This document shows positions 24,411 through 35,800 of a stretch of DNA of 64,000 nt, piece by piece (position 1 is the first letter of the stretch; every line of letters starts with the position of its first letter). The notes under the pieces are model-generated. The model was not told the origin of the DNA, made no database searches, and saw only the letters and a program-made list of their open reading frames with translations. Source of the DNA: Erpobdella octoculata. Lineage: Eukaryota > Annelida > Clitellata > Hirudinida > Erpobdellidae. Position numbers and translations under genes: made by a program. The DNA is taken from the NCBI GenBank assembly GCA_963978895.1, contig OZ022238.1:24774515-24838514 (forward strand), in the 5' to 3' direction.

Positions 24411-25701
24411 TGCGTGTGAAGTTAGCCTCGAGGCTGGCAATGCTAATTAAAAATAAAAATAAATTGCGTGCTATACATTGTTGGATGGGGTTTAAAAAAT
24501 TGAATCGAGTGGTATATTTGTGTTTTCTTCGGTTCAACAAATAAGAAAGTTATAAGCCAAAAACGACGATTTTCCAACGAAAATTGCATAAAATCAGCCT
24601 TGGCTCTTCTTTGAGAAATTCGAACTTTTTTTTAACTGCTGTACTGGAAATATACTAGACACTTGTTTTTAGATAATTCAATATCAAATCCAACAATTTA
24701 ACTTTCACTTCTAAAAGTTAATAAATAAAAAAGTTATCGAATAAAACATCGGACCGTATACCAATTTCTCCGAGCAAACCGAAACGTAAACAAATGCTGC
24801 GATTGGACAATCGAGTCTAGCTTACTGTGGCTAATTATGCAAAATATGCAAAGTGGCTACTCGATAACACCTAACGAACTTTAGGGAAATTTTATTTTTA
24901 AGAAAAACCTATTGAATTTAACAAAAAAAAATTTTTATTAAAAGTTTTCTTGAAAAGGTAACTATTTAATAAAATGTAAACAAACATGCAAATGAAATGT
25001 TTTGTTTGAAACTCTTCCTTAGAAAGCATTAAGAGTGTATTTTGGTATTTTTTATTTTGTGTATTTTGGTGAATCCACCTTCTATATTTTTCGCACTCCA
25101 TCCAGTCCCCACCTGCACCCTCTCCACCGGACCCGCAATACAAACAGTAAAAAGGTACCCATGACTAAAAATTCAAAATGATGCCCACAGTTGTGGTATA
25201 TTTGTAGGAATTTTAATTAGAAGACTGGATTGTGGGGAAAATATTAAGTGTTTATTTTAATCCAGACAGGGAAAGGGAAGAGTGGTTGAAAAAAGTCCTG
25301 CTATCATCCGACAACATGACGTAAAATTCAATAGATTTTTCTTAAAAATAGAATTTTCCCTAAAGTTCGTTAGGAGGTGTTATGGAGTAGTCACTTTGCA
25401 TATTTTGCATAATTAACCACATTGAGCTAGACTCGATTGTCCAATCGCAGCGTTTGTTTACGTTTCGGTTTGCTTGGAGAAATTGGTATACGGTCCGACG
25501 TTTTATTCGATAACTTTTTTATTCATTAACTTTTAGAAGCGAAAGTTAAATTGTTGGATTTGATATTGAATTATCTAAAAACAAGCGTCTCGGATATTCC
25601 CAGTGCAGCAGTTAAAAGAAAGTTAGAATATCTCAAAGAAGAGCCAAGCTTGATTTTATGAAATTTTCGTCAGAAAATCGTCATTTTTGGCTTAAAACTT
25701 T

Positions 25702-26846
25702 GGTAATCTTTCCCACGGACGGCCCGTGTGGCGGATTAATACATAATTCTCGGCTATAATTAACTATAAACACGACGAAAAGTAAACACTAGTTTAAAAA
25801 TTATGATAATTAGTATAAATAATTTATTTAAAATGGGAAAATGTTATATAAAGTTATTTTAATTAAATAAATAATGTAATTATAATTTAAAAAATTTTAC
25901 ATATAAAAAATTTGAGTTTTAAGGAAAAGTGTAAACGAAGGAATCGCGTAGCGTGTTATATAACATTATAACTATTACCACGGCGGTAGGCGCCGGTATG
26001 CGATCTTTTTATTAATTTTATTTTTTACACTATATAGTATATTCAAACTCAGAATTTGTACCATTATTTAAAATATTAGTAAAATTAAAAAAAAAATTAT
26101 ATTGAAACTTTTTATGCGACTACCTAGGATAGGATAGGGTTATGGGTAGGGATAGGGTTATGGGTAGGGATAGGGTTATGGGTAGGGATAGGGTTATGGG
26201 TAGGGATAGGGTTATGGGTAGGGATAGGGTTATGGGTAGGGATAGGGTTATGGGTAGGGATAGGGTTATGGGTAGGGATAGGGTTATGGGTAGGGATAGG
26301 GTTATGGGTAGGGATAGGGTTAGGAGTAGGGTAAGGGGTAGGGTAGGGTTAAGGGTAGGGTAGGGTAAGGTTAGGGGTAAAGTTAGGAGTAGGGGTAGAG
26401 TTTCATTTTAATACGGGATTGCAATTTTACAGATTGCAATCACGGCGAACCGCCTGGGCAATAGCAGCTTATATAGTGATTAGCGGGGTTTACTTCGTTG
26501 TTTCTCTCGCTTTTTCTTTATCGTTTTACATAGAAAAAGTTTTAAAATTTAAATTAAAATTTAATTTTTTTTATTACTGAGTTTGTTTTTTAAATAAAAT
26601 TTTTTAATAAAGTAATTTTTTTTTATTCATTTCATTCATACGATCATCGTACCTCACCACTCACAACTACGATGTAAATAGTGCTTGGAAAAGTACTACT
26701 TACCGTTTTCAAAGTCTCTCAAATTACGATAAATGTTTTTTTTTTAAATTAAATTTGGTATTAAATTTGTTTATTTAGGTTATTGTAACAAAATAAAAAT
26801 AATACGACTATTTTTTCGGCACGGGCCGTCCGTAGGAAAGATTACC
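25702..26846. mobile_element. TIR element with 8-bp TSD inserted in the foldback right arm
   Basis: Ends GGTAATCTTTCCCACGGACG (25702) and the reverse of GGTAATCTTTCCTACGGACG (ending 26846) match over 27 bp with one mismatch. AAAACTTT is duplicated on each side (25694-25701 and 26847-26854). Removing element plus one duplicate rejoins the foldback arm. An 8-bp TSD fits hAT, P or Merlin-like elements; there is no transposase to decide. The interior holds the minisatellite at 26126-26400. A degraded relative lies at about 41975-42240. Confidence 0.88.
26126..26400. repeat. 18-bp minisatellite GGGTTATGGGTAGGGATA, telomere-like
   Basis: About ten perfect 18-bp units at 26128-26318 are followed by degenerate GGGTTAGG/GGGTAGGG variants to 26400. 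The MGRDRV-repeat frame is an artefact. Confidence 0.95.
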
Positions 26847-27003
26847 AAAACTTTTTTATTTGTTGAACCGAAGAAACCACAAATATACCATTCGATTCCA
26901 TTTTTTAACCCCATCCAACAACGTATAGTACAGCCCCAGTGCACGCAATTTATTTTTATTTTTAATTAGCATTGCCAGCCTCGAGGCTAACTTCACACAC
27001 GTA

Positions 27004-27869
27004 AAAAAAAGTGCTGCCACCCTATGCCATGCCACTGTTTTCAAGAATAAAGCTTGTTATAATAGTGTTTATTAATACCAATGATTAATAGTATTAATTA
27101 GTATAAATACGCAGTTACAAGGCGTTGCCATTTTTTGGTTTGGTTCTCTGTCATTTTTCTGTAAAACGTAAAACAAACAGATTTTTTTTATTTCTCAAAA
27201 TAATCTGAGCCTTATTATGATATTATGAGAAAGCCGCTTGGGCAATAACAATTTTCATCGCTTATTTTATTGCAACACTCTGAGAATCCTGAGAGTCTCA
27301 GGCTGAATGACTGAGTCGAGTGAAGTGACTGGTAAGCTAGTGAAGTGAGAGGAGACATGAATTGGAAACGAAGTGAAGCTTTTAAAACAAGTAAATTACA
27401 AGTGTGTATCTCTCACCAGACGATGAATGAGGTAGTCAATTTTTCAAATAAGTAAGGTCTAAACATCAGTTCAAATAATAACTTAAACCATTCCGTCATT
27501 CCATGTTAGTAACGTTAGTTGTTAGATCTCGAACCACCCTTATTTTGTTTACGAAAACAGCTAATTTTGCCCGTAAACAGATGTTGATAAGACTAAAAGA
27601 CGATAAACTTTAGTATTATTGCGATTATTGCTTTAACTTTCAAGAATTACTAAAATTAAAATAAACAAATAAATGTTTTTAAAATAAAACTATAAGCAAT
27701 TAGTGTAGTTATAGCTTTTCTTGAAACGTGATGAACGCCTGTACACCTATTGGCAGGCCCGTATTTAGAAATTGTTTTTTTTTTGAGTTCCAGGAGTTCT
27801 GCAAAAGAAACTTGATGTGGTATGTGTGGACATTCTGGAAGTGGCGTGCCCAACAAACTAAACATAATG
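27004..27869. other. Spacer without recognisable gene
   Basis: AT-rich; no coding or repeat signal beyond short homopolymers. The LINE to the right may extend upstream to about 27780, but the frame is unclear there. Confidence 0.5.
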
Positions 27870-29627
27870 ACATGGGTATTAACTAATATTAGAAGTCTGT
27901 GCAGCAAATTTGCTGAATTTAATGATTTTATGGATAAAGTTCATCCCATATTTATTTTTGTGTGTTACTGAAACATGGCTCTGTTCTGATATGTTAGATA
28001 GTTCTATCAGCCCTCCTGGTTATAGTGTTGTACGTCGAGATAGACCAACAAAAGGCGGTGGAGTTGCTTTATTTATAGAAAACGGTTTTCATTACGGCAT
28101 TGTGACAATTCCAAAAGGTTTCGAAACCATTGAAGTAGTATGTATTGACTTGATATGGCAGGACTCTTCTTGCAGAGTTATTGGGTACTACCGACCTGGC
28201 GGTTCTGATGCTACTGCAACTGATTATTTTCTAACTAGCACTAAATGCCTATTCTCTTTAAGCTCTGTTAACAAATTAATTGTACTCCTTGGTGATTTCA
28301 ATGCCTGATGTTGATTGGAACCACTACCATGTGCCAGACAACCTAATTTACAAATCTTTTATAGATTTTGTCAATAATAATAATTTTCAACAGTTTGTAG
28401 ATATTCCTACTCGTGAATCAAATATTCTCGATCTTGTACTATCTAACTCCAATACTTTTATTTTTGGCATGCAGTCAACCATCCCTATATGTACCAGTGA
28501 CCATAATGTTATTATATTCAAACCCCTTTGTCCTGGCATGCAACACCATTATGAGAAACAATCTTTCTTTAATTTTGGTCAAGCCAACTATGGTGATTTC
28601 GAAACGTATCTTTCAAATATTGAATGATCAAACCAGTTCCAGAAACTCTCTACTGCTGATGAATGTTAGAATTATCTGCTTTCAATTATCACCAAGGTGT
28701 GCAAATGTTTGTTCCTCTCACTTCCATATCGACCATAAAAACTTAAAGCGTCCAATACCCAAAGTACATAATAAGTATGCAAAAGAAGAAAGCTCGTTTG
28801 TGGAAACAATGGAAAACCAGCTCATGTCACGCCGATAAAGCAAAATATACAATGACTGCTAAACAATGTTTAACTGAAATTAAAGCTTATCACGCTAAGA
28901 AAGAAAAAGAAATGATCCAAAAAAATAATTTAGGCAGCTTTTATAACTTTATTAACAAAAAACTTAGTACGCACAGCCAAATTTCTGCCAAAAAATAGCA
29001 TCTGTTTTTAATGATTTCTTTGCCACAGTGTTCACTTGTAACAATGGAAGCAACCCAGCACTCAGCTCTAAGATTTTCGCTGACAATGTGGCACCACTTA
29101 CGACTTTAGATTTTAGCCCGGCCATAGTTTTAAACGCTCTCAAGAAACTAAAACCTAGCACTTCTTCTGGTCCTGATGGTTTACCCAATTTGTTACTAAA
29201 GCGTTGCGCCAATTCATTAGCTTTACCACTAAGTATAATATTTGAATACTCTTTTAAATCTGGAGTCCTACCGCAGTGCTGGAAAAAGCCTATGTTTTGC
29301 CTGTTCATAAAAAAGGTTCTTCAACTGATCCAAACAACTATAGGCCAATCTCACTTACCTCAACTTCCTGTAGAGTTATGGAACAAATTGTCAATAGCAA
29401 AATTATCGATTTTTTGATTAGTAAATCCTTAATTTCTAAACATCAACATGGCTTTATTAGAAAGAGATCATGCACGACGAACATACTTGAATGTTTACAT
29501 GATTGGACTTCCAACCTTCAGTCAGAGCTGTGACGGATGTTATATACTTTGATTTCCGTAAATCTTTTGACTCAGTCTCACACGCTAAGCTTTTAACTAA
29601 ACTAGAAGCCTATGGGCTTGCTGGCAA

Positions 29628-31752
29628 CAGGAACGTCATTTCAGCAAAACTTTAGGGGGGGGGGCAAAATGTTTTAGGGGCCCACTTAGAGTCCTCTGCG
29701 CATGAGCACAAAACACAAAATCTGCGCCCCCTGCATACGTTTTTTACTTCCTTCTCCCAAAAAAACCTGATGACCGGGGGGGGGGGGGTAGATGGAGCCA
29801 CTTTCAAAAAAAATTTTGAAACCCTGGTTTAATTTTTTCTCCCAAACAAACCTTATGACCGGGGGAGGTCACATAATATAACATCTGAGTGAGCATAAGA
29901 GCATTTTCAGTTGTCTCTACGAACAAGGCAATAGCTATCAAAATCTGCTGTAAACGTTAATTAATATTAATGAACGAAGGAAACTACAGTCTTTTATTTC
30001 TGAAAAAGTTAGTCCAATATGAATACACTGAACCCTCTTTTTTTCTCACCCCCATGATGTCGCCCGAGGCATCTTGCCCACCCATTAGCAACGCCTCTGG
30101 GCCCAATGATGCAAGTATCTACTGAAATTTTATGAAACGGATCTAAGCTAATATTTCATATTTTTTTTTGTTAACCTAAACAAGCTGGCATTTTACATTA
30201 AGGTTATTTTAATATCGTTATTTGATAATAGTTTATTGTTCTTTATACTAGGTGTTTTAAAACTCAAATATCAGTATATGTAATATATATCGAAGTATCC
30301 TGTCGTGAATCATAATTTGATCTTTTTTATCCTCTTTTATCCGGGTTGGGACTGGCTGCAAAAGTGTGCTTATTCGGTCTGCAGAGAAAAAATCATCAGA
30401 TTGCGGATTAAAGGAATTCAGGCGTGCAAGAAGATCACTATTTTCTGTAAATCGTGCGTTCAACTCTCGTTCCATTTTGAACTGTTCATAAATTTTTTAA
30501 CACTTCTCCATCTCGACGTGAACGATCAAGCTTCCTAGTTTGTTTAGCATCTCTTTTTTCTTTTATTCTCTATGGACAGCCTACTCCGCCAGGCTACGAA
30601 TAACGCTAACCTTCTTTATATACGGGACGGCATTTTTTCTACATATGGCCGCATCCTATAATTACAAAAGCTTCTGCTTTTCTCTTCTCAAATCTCACTA
30701 AAAACACCAAAAAAATCCAACAGGGGCCCATATATAATAACTATTGGTTTACATAAAAGTCCGGAAGCACAGTCCTCCTAAATGATGTCCCTGAGTTTTG
30801 AAAGTTACGATCTGAAAGGTGCCCATATATTAACCATGGCCCACTTGAAAGTCAGGAATCTACATAAAAGTTAGGGATGGCTACTTAACAGTCATAGAAG
30901 GGCCAGTCAAAAGTCAGGGAAAAGTCAGTTAAAAGTTAAGAGGGACCCACTTCAGTGCCGGGGCCCACTTAAGTGCAGGGGGCCAATTTATTGGGGTGGC
31001 TCACGTGAAAATAAGGGGCTGGGAGCCACTTAAGTGCGGTGGACCACTTAAGGACGGGGAGCCCACTTAAGTGCGGGGTGCCGGGAAACCCACTGAAAAT
31101 TCCGGGAAGGGCCACTTAAGTCAGGAGGGGCCCACTTAGGTGCCGGGAGCCCACTTAAGTGCAGAGGCTCACGTAAGACCGGAGCCCACTTCAGTCCCGG
31201 GGCCCCATGAGTGCGTTGGGCTCACTTCAGTGCCAGGCCCTTTTAAGTGCGTGGGACCCACTTCAATGCCGAGTGCCCCTTAAGTACGTGGGGCCCACTG
31301 AAAAGTCTGGAAAGGGCTAATAAAAATCAGGAGGGGCCCACTAACTTAGGTTCCGGGGGCCCACTTAAGCGCAGGAGACCACTTAAGGGCGGGGCCCACT
31401 TAAGTGCGTTGGGCCCACTTTACTGCGTGGGGCCCAACTTTAGTGCCGGGGCCCCCTAAGTACGTGGGGCCCACTTTAGTGCGGGAGCCCACTGAAAAGT
31501 CCGGGAATGGCTACTTAAAAATCAGGAGGGCCCACTTTAGGGCCGGGAGCCCACTGAAAAGTCCGGAAATGGCCACTTAAAAATCAGGAGGAGCCCACTA
31601 ACGTAAGTGCATGGGGCCCACTTAACTGCGTGGGGCCCATTTTAGTGATGGGGCCCACTTAACTGCGTGGGGCCCACTTTAGTGCCGGGGGCCCACTGAA
31701 AACTCAGGGGGGGGGGCGATCGTTTCCCCTGCCCCCCCAATTGACGTCCCTG
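29628..31752. mobile_element. hAT deletion derivative inserted in the LINE RT, 8-bp TSD
   Basis: Ends CAGGAACGTCA at 29628 and, reversed, CAGGGACGTCA at 31752. GCTGGCAA flanks both sides (29620-29627 and 31753-31760). Removing the element and one duplicate restores the RT codons AYGLAG-NLFNWV. A minus-strand segment at 30257-30500 encodes ELNARFTENSDLLARLNSFN, a recognisable stretch of ZMYM-like hAT transposase. The element is therefore an internally rearranged relative of the hAT at 33221-39486. The right half is a GC-rich degenerate repeat. Confidence 0.9.
30930..31735. repeat. GC-rich degenerate repeat built from GGGCCCACTTAAGTGC-like units
   Basis: About 800 bp consist of more than 25 variable units of roughly 18-30 bp. 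They alternate GGGGCCCACTT(A/T)A(A/G)TGC with CCACTGAAAAGTCCGGGAA(T/G)GGC. The base composition is far from the AT-rich surroundings. ACTTAAGT and GGGCCC are self-complementary, so the tract can form many small hairpins. It lies inside the hAT derivative. Confidence 0.85.
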
Positions 31753-32624
31753 GCTGGCAACCTTTTTAACTGGGTCAAAAACTTCCTGACTGGCCGGAGT
31801 CAATGTGTAAAACTAAACAAAAATGTATCTCCAGAAAAACCTGTAACAAGTGGTGTTCCTCAAGGCAGTGTTCTAGGCCCTACTTTATTTTTGCTTTTTA
31901 TCAATGACGTTGTTGATAATTTTGATAATCTGAATGCTACTGCAAAACTATATGCCGATGATATCAAGATTTACTCCTGCCGTTCAACAACCGAGCCCAA
32001 TAACGATTTAAGCAGTCTCGAGACTAGTAGAGTGGAGTACAAAGTGGCAGCTCAACATTGCAGCCGATAAATGCTTCGTTTTTCAAATCGCTAATAACAA
32101 AAATGCGATGGTAACTTCATACTCTATTGACAACAATAATCTCAAGGTTGTTGACTATATTAGGGACTTAGGCGTTGTAGTTGATAGATAGTAAGCTACG
32201 GTTTGAATGGTTTGATAAGCATATTTCAACAATAATTCATAGAGCTCAAGCAAGAACTCGTTTAATTTTAAGATGCTTCCTCCACTCTCGCGACAAGCAG
32301 CTTATGAAGACAGTTTTTTGTGTATACGCCCGACCGTTATTGGAATTTTGCAGCGAAGCCTGGTCGCCTCACCTAAAATATTTGTGTGACGACATAGAAG
32401 AAGTCCAGCGATCTTTCACTAAAAGACTGGAAGGTCTCAGAAACGTCTCTTACGTGAATAGACTAAAAGTTCTCAACCTGCAGTCATTAAAGCAACGCCG
32501 TCTTGAAATTGATCTGTCGCTGTGCTATACAATTATGCACCAGCTTGTCGACACCCTACTGACCAAGGCACTGATACAATCTTCAAGCCACCGTACAAAA
32601 AACTGGGAGGCCTGATTGAGCTGG

Positions 32625-32697
32625 GGGAGCCTGAACAAAACTTGGGGGCTGGGCCCCCCGGCCCCATAGCTGGTTACGGCCCTGGTTGCGCCACTGA
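32625..32697 (-). mobile_element. Isolated hAT-like terminus truncating the LINE
   Basis: On the minus strand the sequence begins CAGTGGCGCAACCAGGGCCG and continues GTAACCAGCTATGGGGCC and a C/G-rich run. CAGTGGCG-type ends are common for hAT elements. No partner end is found within reach, so this is a single end or a relic. Confidence 0.45.
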
Positions 32698-32895
32698 TTT
32701 TTTGTCTGAGAAAATAAATTAGGCGCTTTTTAAATTTAAGCATGATTTCTTTTACAACTTTTTCATGTCCGTAATTTTTGACAGGTTACCTATTATGCCT
32801 ATTATAGTGTATTAAAATCGTAAAGTGGGAGAAAGAGCAGACAGCAACACTTGGTGTCAGTTGGTGTAAACAAGGAGACCGTTTGAAGCAGGAAA

Positions 32896-35800
32896 ATGGC
32901 CGGCTATAATTATCCAGGAGGTTATCAGGGAGGCTATCCAGCTCCACAGGTATTTTTGTGATCCTGAGTGCGGACAGTACAGTTTAATTTTAATTCCATC
33001 GAAATTACGTTAAAAGCGCGATTTTTATCAGATTGGGTCGTTGGGCTGTTCACGTTGAAATTTGAAATTTTGGTGAAAGTTCACACAAGCAGCACCCCAA
33101 TTTTTCCGCTTAAAAAGGCCGAAAAAGCAGGAGATGTGGTGGAACTCCGTCTTGCTTTTGCAAGCTAGTCCCAAGCCTGGAGAAAGGAGGAGGGAAAAGT
33201 TTAAACAATCAAATTACGATCAGGGACGTAAATTCAGCATTTTCCAGGGGGCATAATTTCCCGTGCGTTATATTTCTTAAAAGTATGAAGGGGAATTGAA
33301 TGATCCAATAATTTTGTGCTTAAAATAAACTGTAACTGTTTCGATAGCTTTATTTAAAAAAAAAAAAAAAATAAATAAATTTACACAAAAATTTAAAAAG
33401 TCTAAAATAATGGATATCGTCTTTCTTTCAATCGACTTAATTCATCTATTATTGTATCAACGTTTAACTTTTTGGAATCTTCCTGTTGGCATGAAATCAC
33501 CAGTAAATCACTAAGTCGCTGATCTCCACATCTGTTTCTGAGGTACGTCTTAATGCGCTTCATGCAGCTAAACATTTGCTCGTTTTCAACAGAAGGCACC
33601 GGCAAAGTCAGGACAAGGTCGATCACTTTGAGGAGCTCACTAAAACCATTTGGAAGACGACTTAAGTGAGTTCGAATATCGTGGATTGTTTTCAACGTTG
33701 GGCCAGTTGGGCCTTTTTCGAACGATTGTAGAAAAGACTTTGCCGTGCACAGTTGGGATGGAATCAACATTGCATCTATACCACTAGTCCCACAAGCTCG
33801 CTGATTGTTTTCTGGCACAAAAAGTTAGATGAACTTGGGCTCAGCGCAGAAACACAATTTAGCACAGTACAGTTATTCGTAAATCTAGCATCAAGCTCAT
33901 TTATAAAATTGTCAACACATGCCAAAAGGATTGCGATGCGCATTGAGTCGTTACAGGTTTGTGTCTTCGTCGTCTCTATTGTTTTTTTACCGGTTGTTGA
34001 CATAACAAAACACTCAGACAATTTTTTTGAAATTGTCTGAGCTCGCATCGGTCTATTTTTCTCACTGTCCTCCTTTTGTGGGATTCCAATTCGCGTTCTT
34101 ATTTCACTTGCTTCTTTAACTGATTGAGGCGCTGAATACGGCTGCCTGCATCGTAGTGGTCTTGAAATCGATTCGTCGCTATAACACCACTATAATATCA
34201 TCGGAAAAACTACACCATCCCATGTTTCAATGCTTCTAAAAGCTATCAAATCTTTTCTGGTGGATTCAAGCAGCATTTTAGCATCTAAATAATTAATTGA
34301 TGAGCTATGTAGTTCTTGAGAAAGTGAATGAACTGTCCCAAGCAACTTTTCAGCTACCAGCAAACAAGGAAGAAATGATGTTGAACAAAGTCGTTTTTTC
34401 AATCCTTGAGCCTCTGCGGCAGCTACTGTGTCTGCTTTTTGTAAGGCAATGGCTTCCAAAACATTAATAATGGTTTCAAGTCAAAGTTTAATTTGTCTAA
34501 TGGAGCTATACCCTATACCAGTATGACCACCTGGTTTTAACCAATCTTTCGAGCTCCAAAACATCTAAACCATCTTCAATTTCTGCGTGCACAAACAACT
34601 CATGTCATGGACCACTTATCGACAAGAACACATAGATCGATTGTACAATTGAAAACATGTCAACTATTTCTGGTATATTTGTAATTGTGTTGACTAAAAC
34701 CAAATTTAAGCGATGGGCATGGCAATGTATGTAGATGACCTGTGGAGCAAGTTTTTTAATGAGTGCCTGGACTCCTTGAAAGCGGCCACTCATGACAGAA
34801 GCACCATCGTAGCACTGAGCAACACATTTGTTCCACGACAATTTGTTTTCTTGGACTACATTGTTTATGGCATTTGCCAAGGATTCAGCATCAAATTTTT
34901 TCTTGTGGAAAATACCTAGAGGTTTTTCCCACACTGAACCTTCTGGCGACGTTGATCGGATAACAAAGCTCAGTTGCTCTTTGCGAGAAATGTCTTTTGA
35001 TTTATCTACCATTACTGCCCAGTACGGTCCTAGAGAATCTATGGTTTTCTGTCTAAGAGCATTTGCTATACAACGAATAATATCATTCTGGTACGGTGCT
35101 GAAGTATAAGTTCCATACCTATTTCTGAGTCGTTCTTGTAAATGAGGAGAAAGTTCACTCATCGTTTCAAGCAATTCTTTATAATTTCCTTTGTTTGAAC
35201 TTTGTTCTGTTTCAGTGTCGCCTCGAAAGGCCAATCCTTGACGAGCTAGATAGGATGTCGCTAGAATTAATAGCTTGAGATGTAAATGTAAATTTATAAT
35301 GCGCTTTTTTTTAAAAAGTCACAAAAGCGCGTCGCGTCAAATCATAAATTTAAGAATAAAGTTCTGTCTTAAGCAGCTTCCTGAAACCGCCGAGGTCCAA
35401 AGCTGGATTCCTCAGGTCAGCAGATAGGCTGTTCCAAACAACTGGACCAGCAGTGGAGAATCCGCGCCCGCCGAGAGTCGTTGTCTTTGACGATGGAACG
35501 AACAAGTCGCCAGCAGCCGCCGATCGAAGGTGGGACCGACCAGCAAGCGTTGAGATCGGTACACACAATTGCTGCAGGTAGACCGGAGCCGTGTGGTGGA
35601 GGCACTTGTATACCATCAGACCCAACTTGAACTGAATTCTCTGCGGGAAAGGAAGCCAGTGAAGTTGCGTCCGCATGAGATCTGATACGGGAGACCAGCC
35701 GGGCAGCTGAAGAACAAGACGAGCGGCTGCTCGGAGGATGGATTGGAGCCTATTGATTTGAAACTGTCTAAGTCCGGCCATGACACCATTACAGTAATCA

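Larger units (their letters stand above)
24411..27003. mobile_element. Large foldback element, ~510-bp arms, interrupted in the right arm
   Basis: The left arm 24411-24925 is matched in reverse by 25315-25701 plus 26847-27003; the loop is about 390 bp. Matching landmarks are GTGTGAAGTTAGCCTCGAGG, CGGTTCAACAAATAAG, GTATACCAATTTCTCC in the left arm, and CGATTGGACAATCGAGTC. Arm identity is high but not perfect, with scattered substitutions. The outer flanks both contain AAAAAAAAG next to the arm end, a possible target duplication. No transposase is present. Confidence 0.85.
27870..32624 (+). mobile_element. Jockey/CR1-type LINE (endonuclease + RT), decayed, split by a hAT derivative
   Basis: APE-type endonuclease blocks come first: TNIRSLCSKFAEF, TETWLCSDMLDSSI, GGGVALFIENGFHY, LLGDFNA and TSDHNVIIFKP (27870-28560). 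RT blocks follow: TSSGPDGLPNLLLKR, VHKKGSSTDPNNYRPISL, QHGFIRKRSCTTNIL and FDFRKSFDSVSHAKL (28777-29627). After the insertion at 29628-31752 it resumes with [27 protein letters not shown] and LYADDIKIYS. The C-terminal RPLLEFCSEAWSPH region follows at 32181-32615. At least six frameshifts or stops make it inactive. It ends abruptly at about 32624 where a different terminus begins. No 3' tail is seen. Confidence 0.9.

Noticed and set aside
26142..26363. Repeated MGRDRV protein
   Set aside because: Translation of the 18-bp minisatellite inside a transposon; no other coding evidence.
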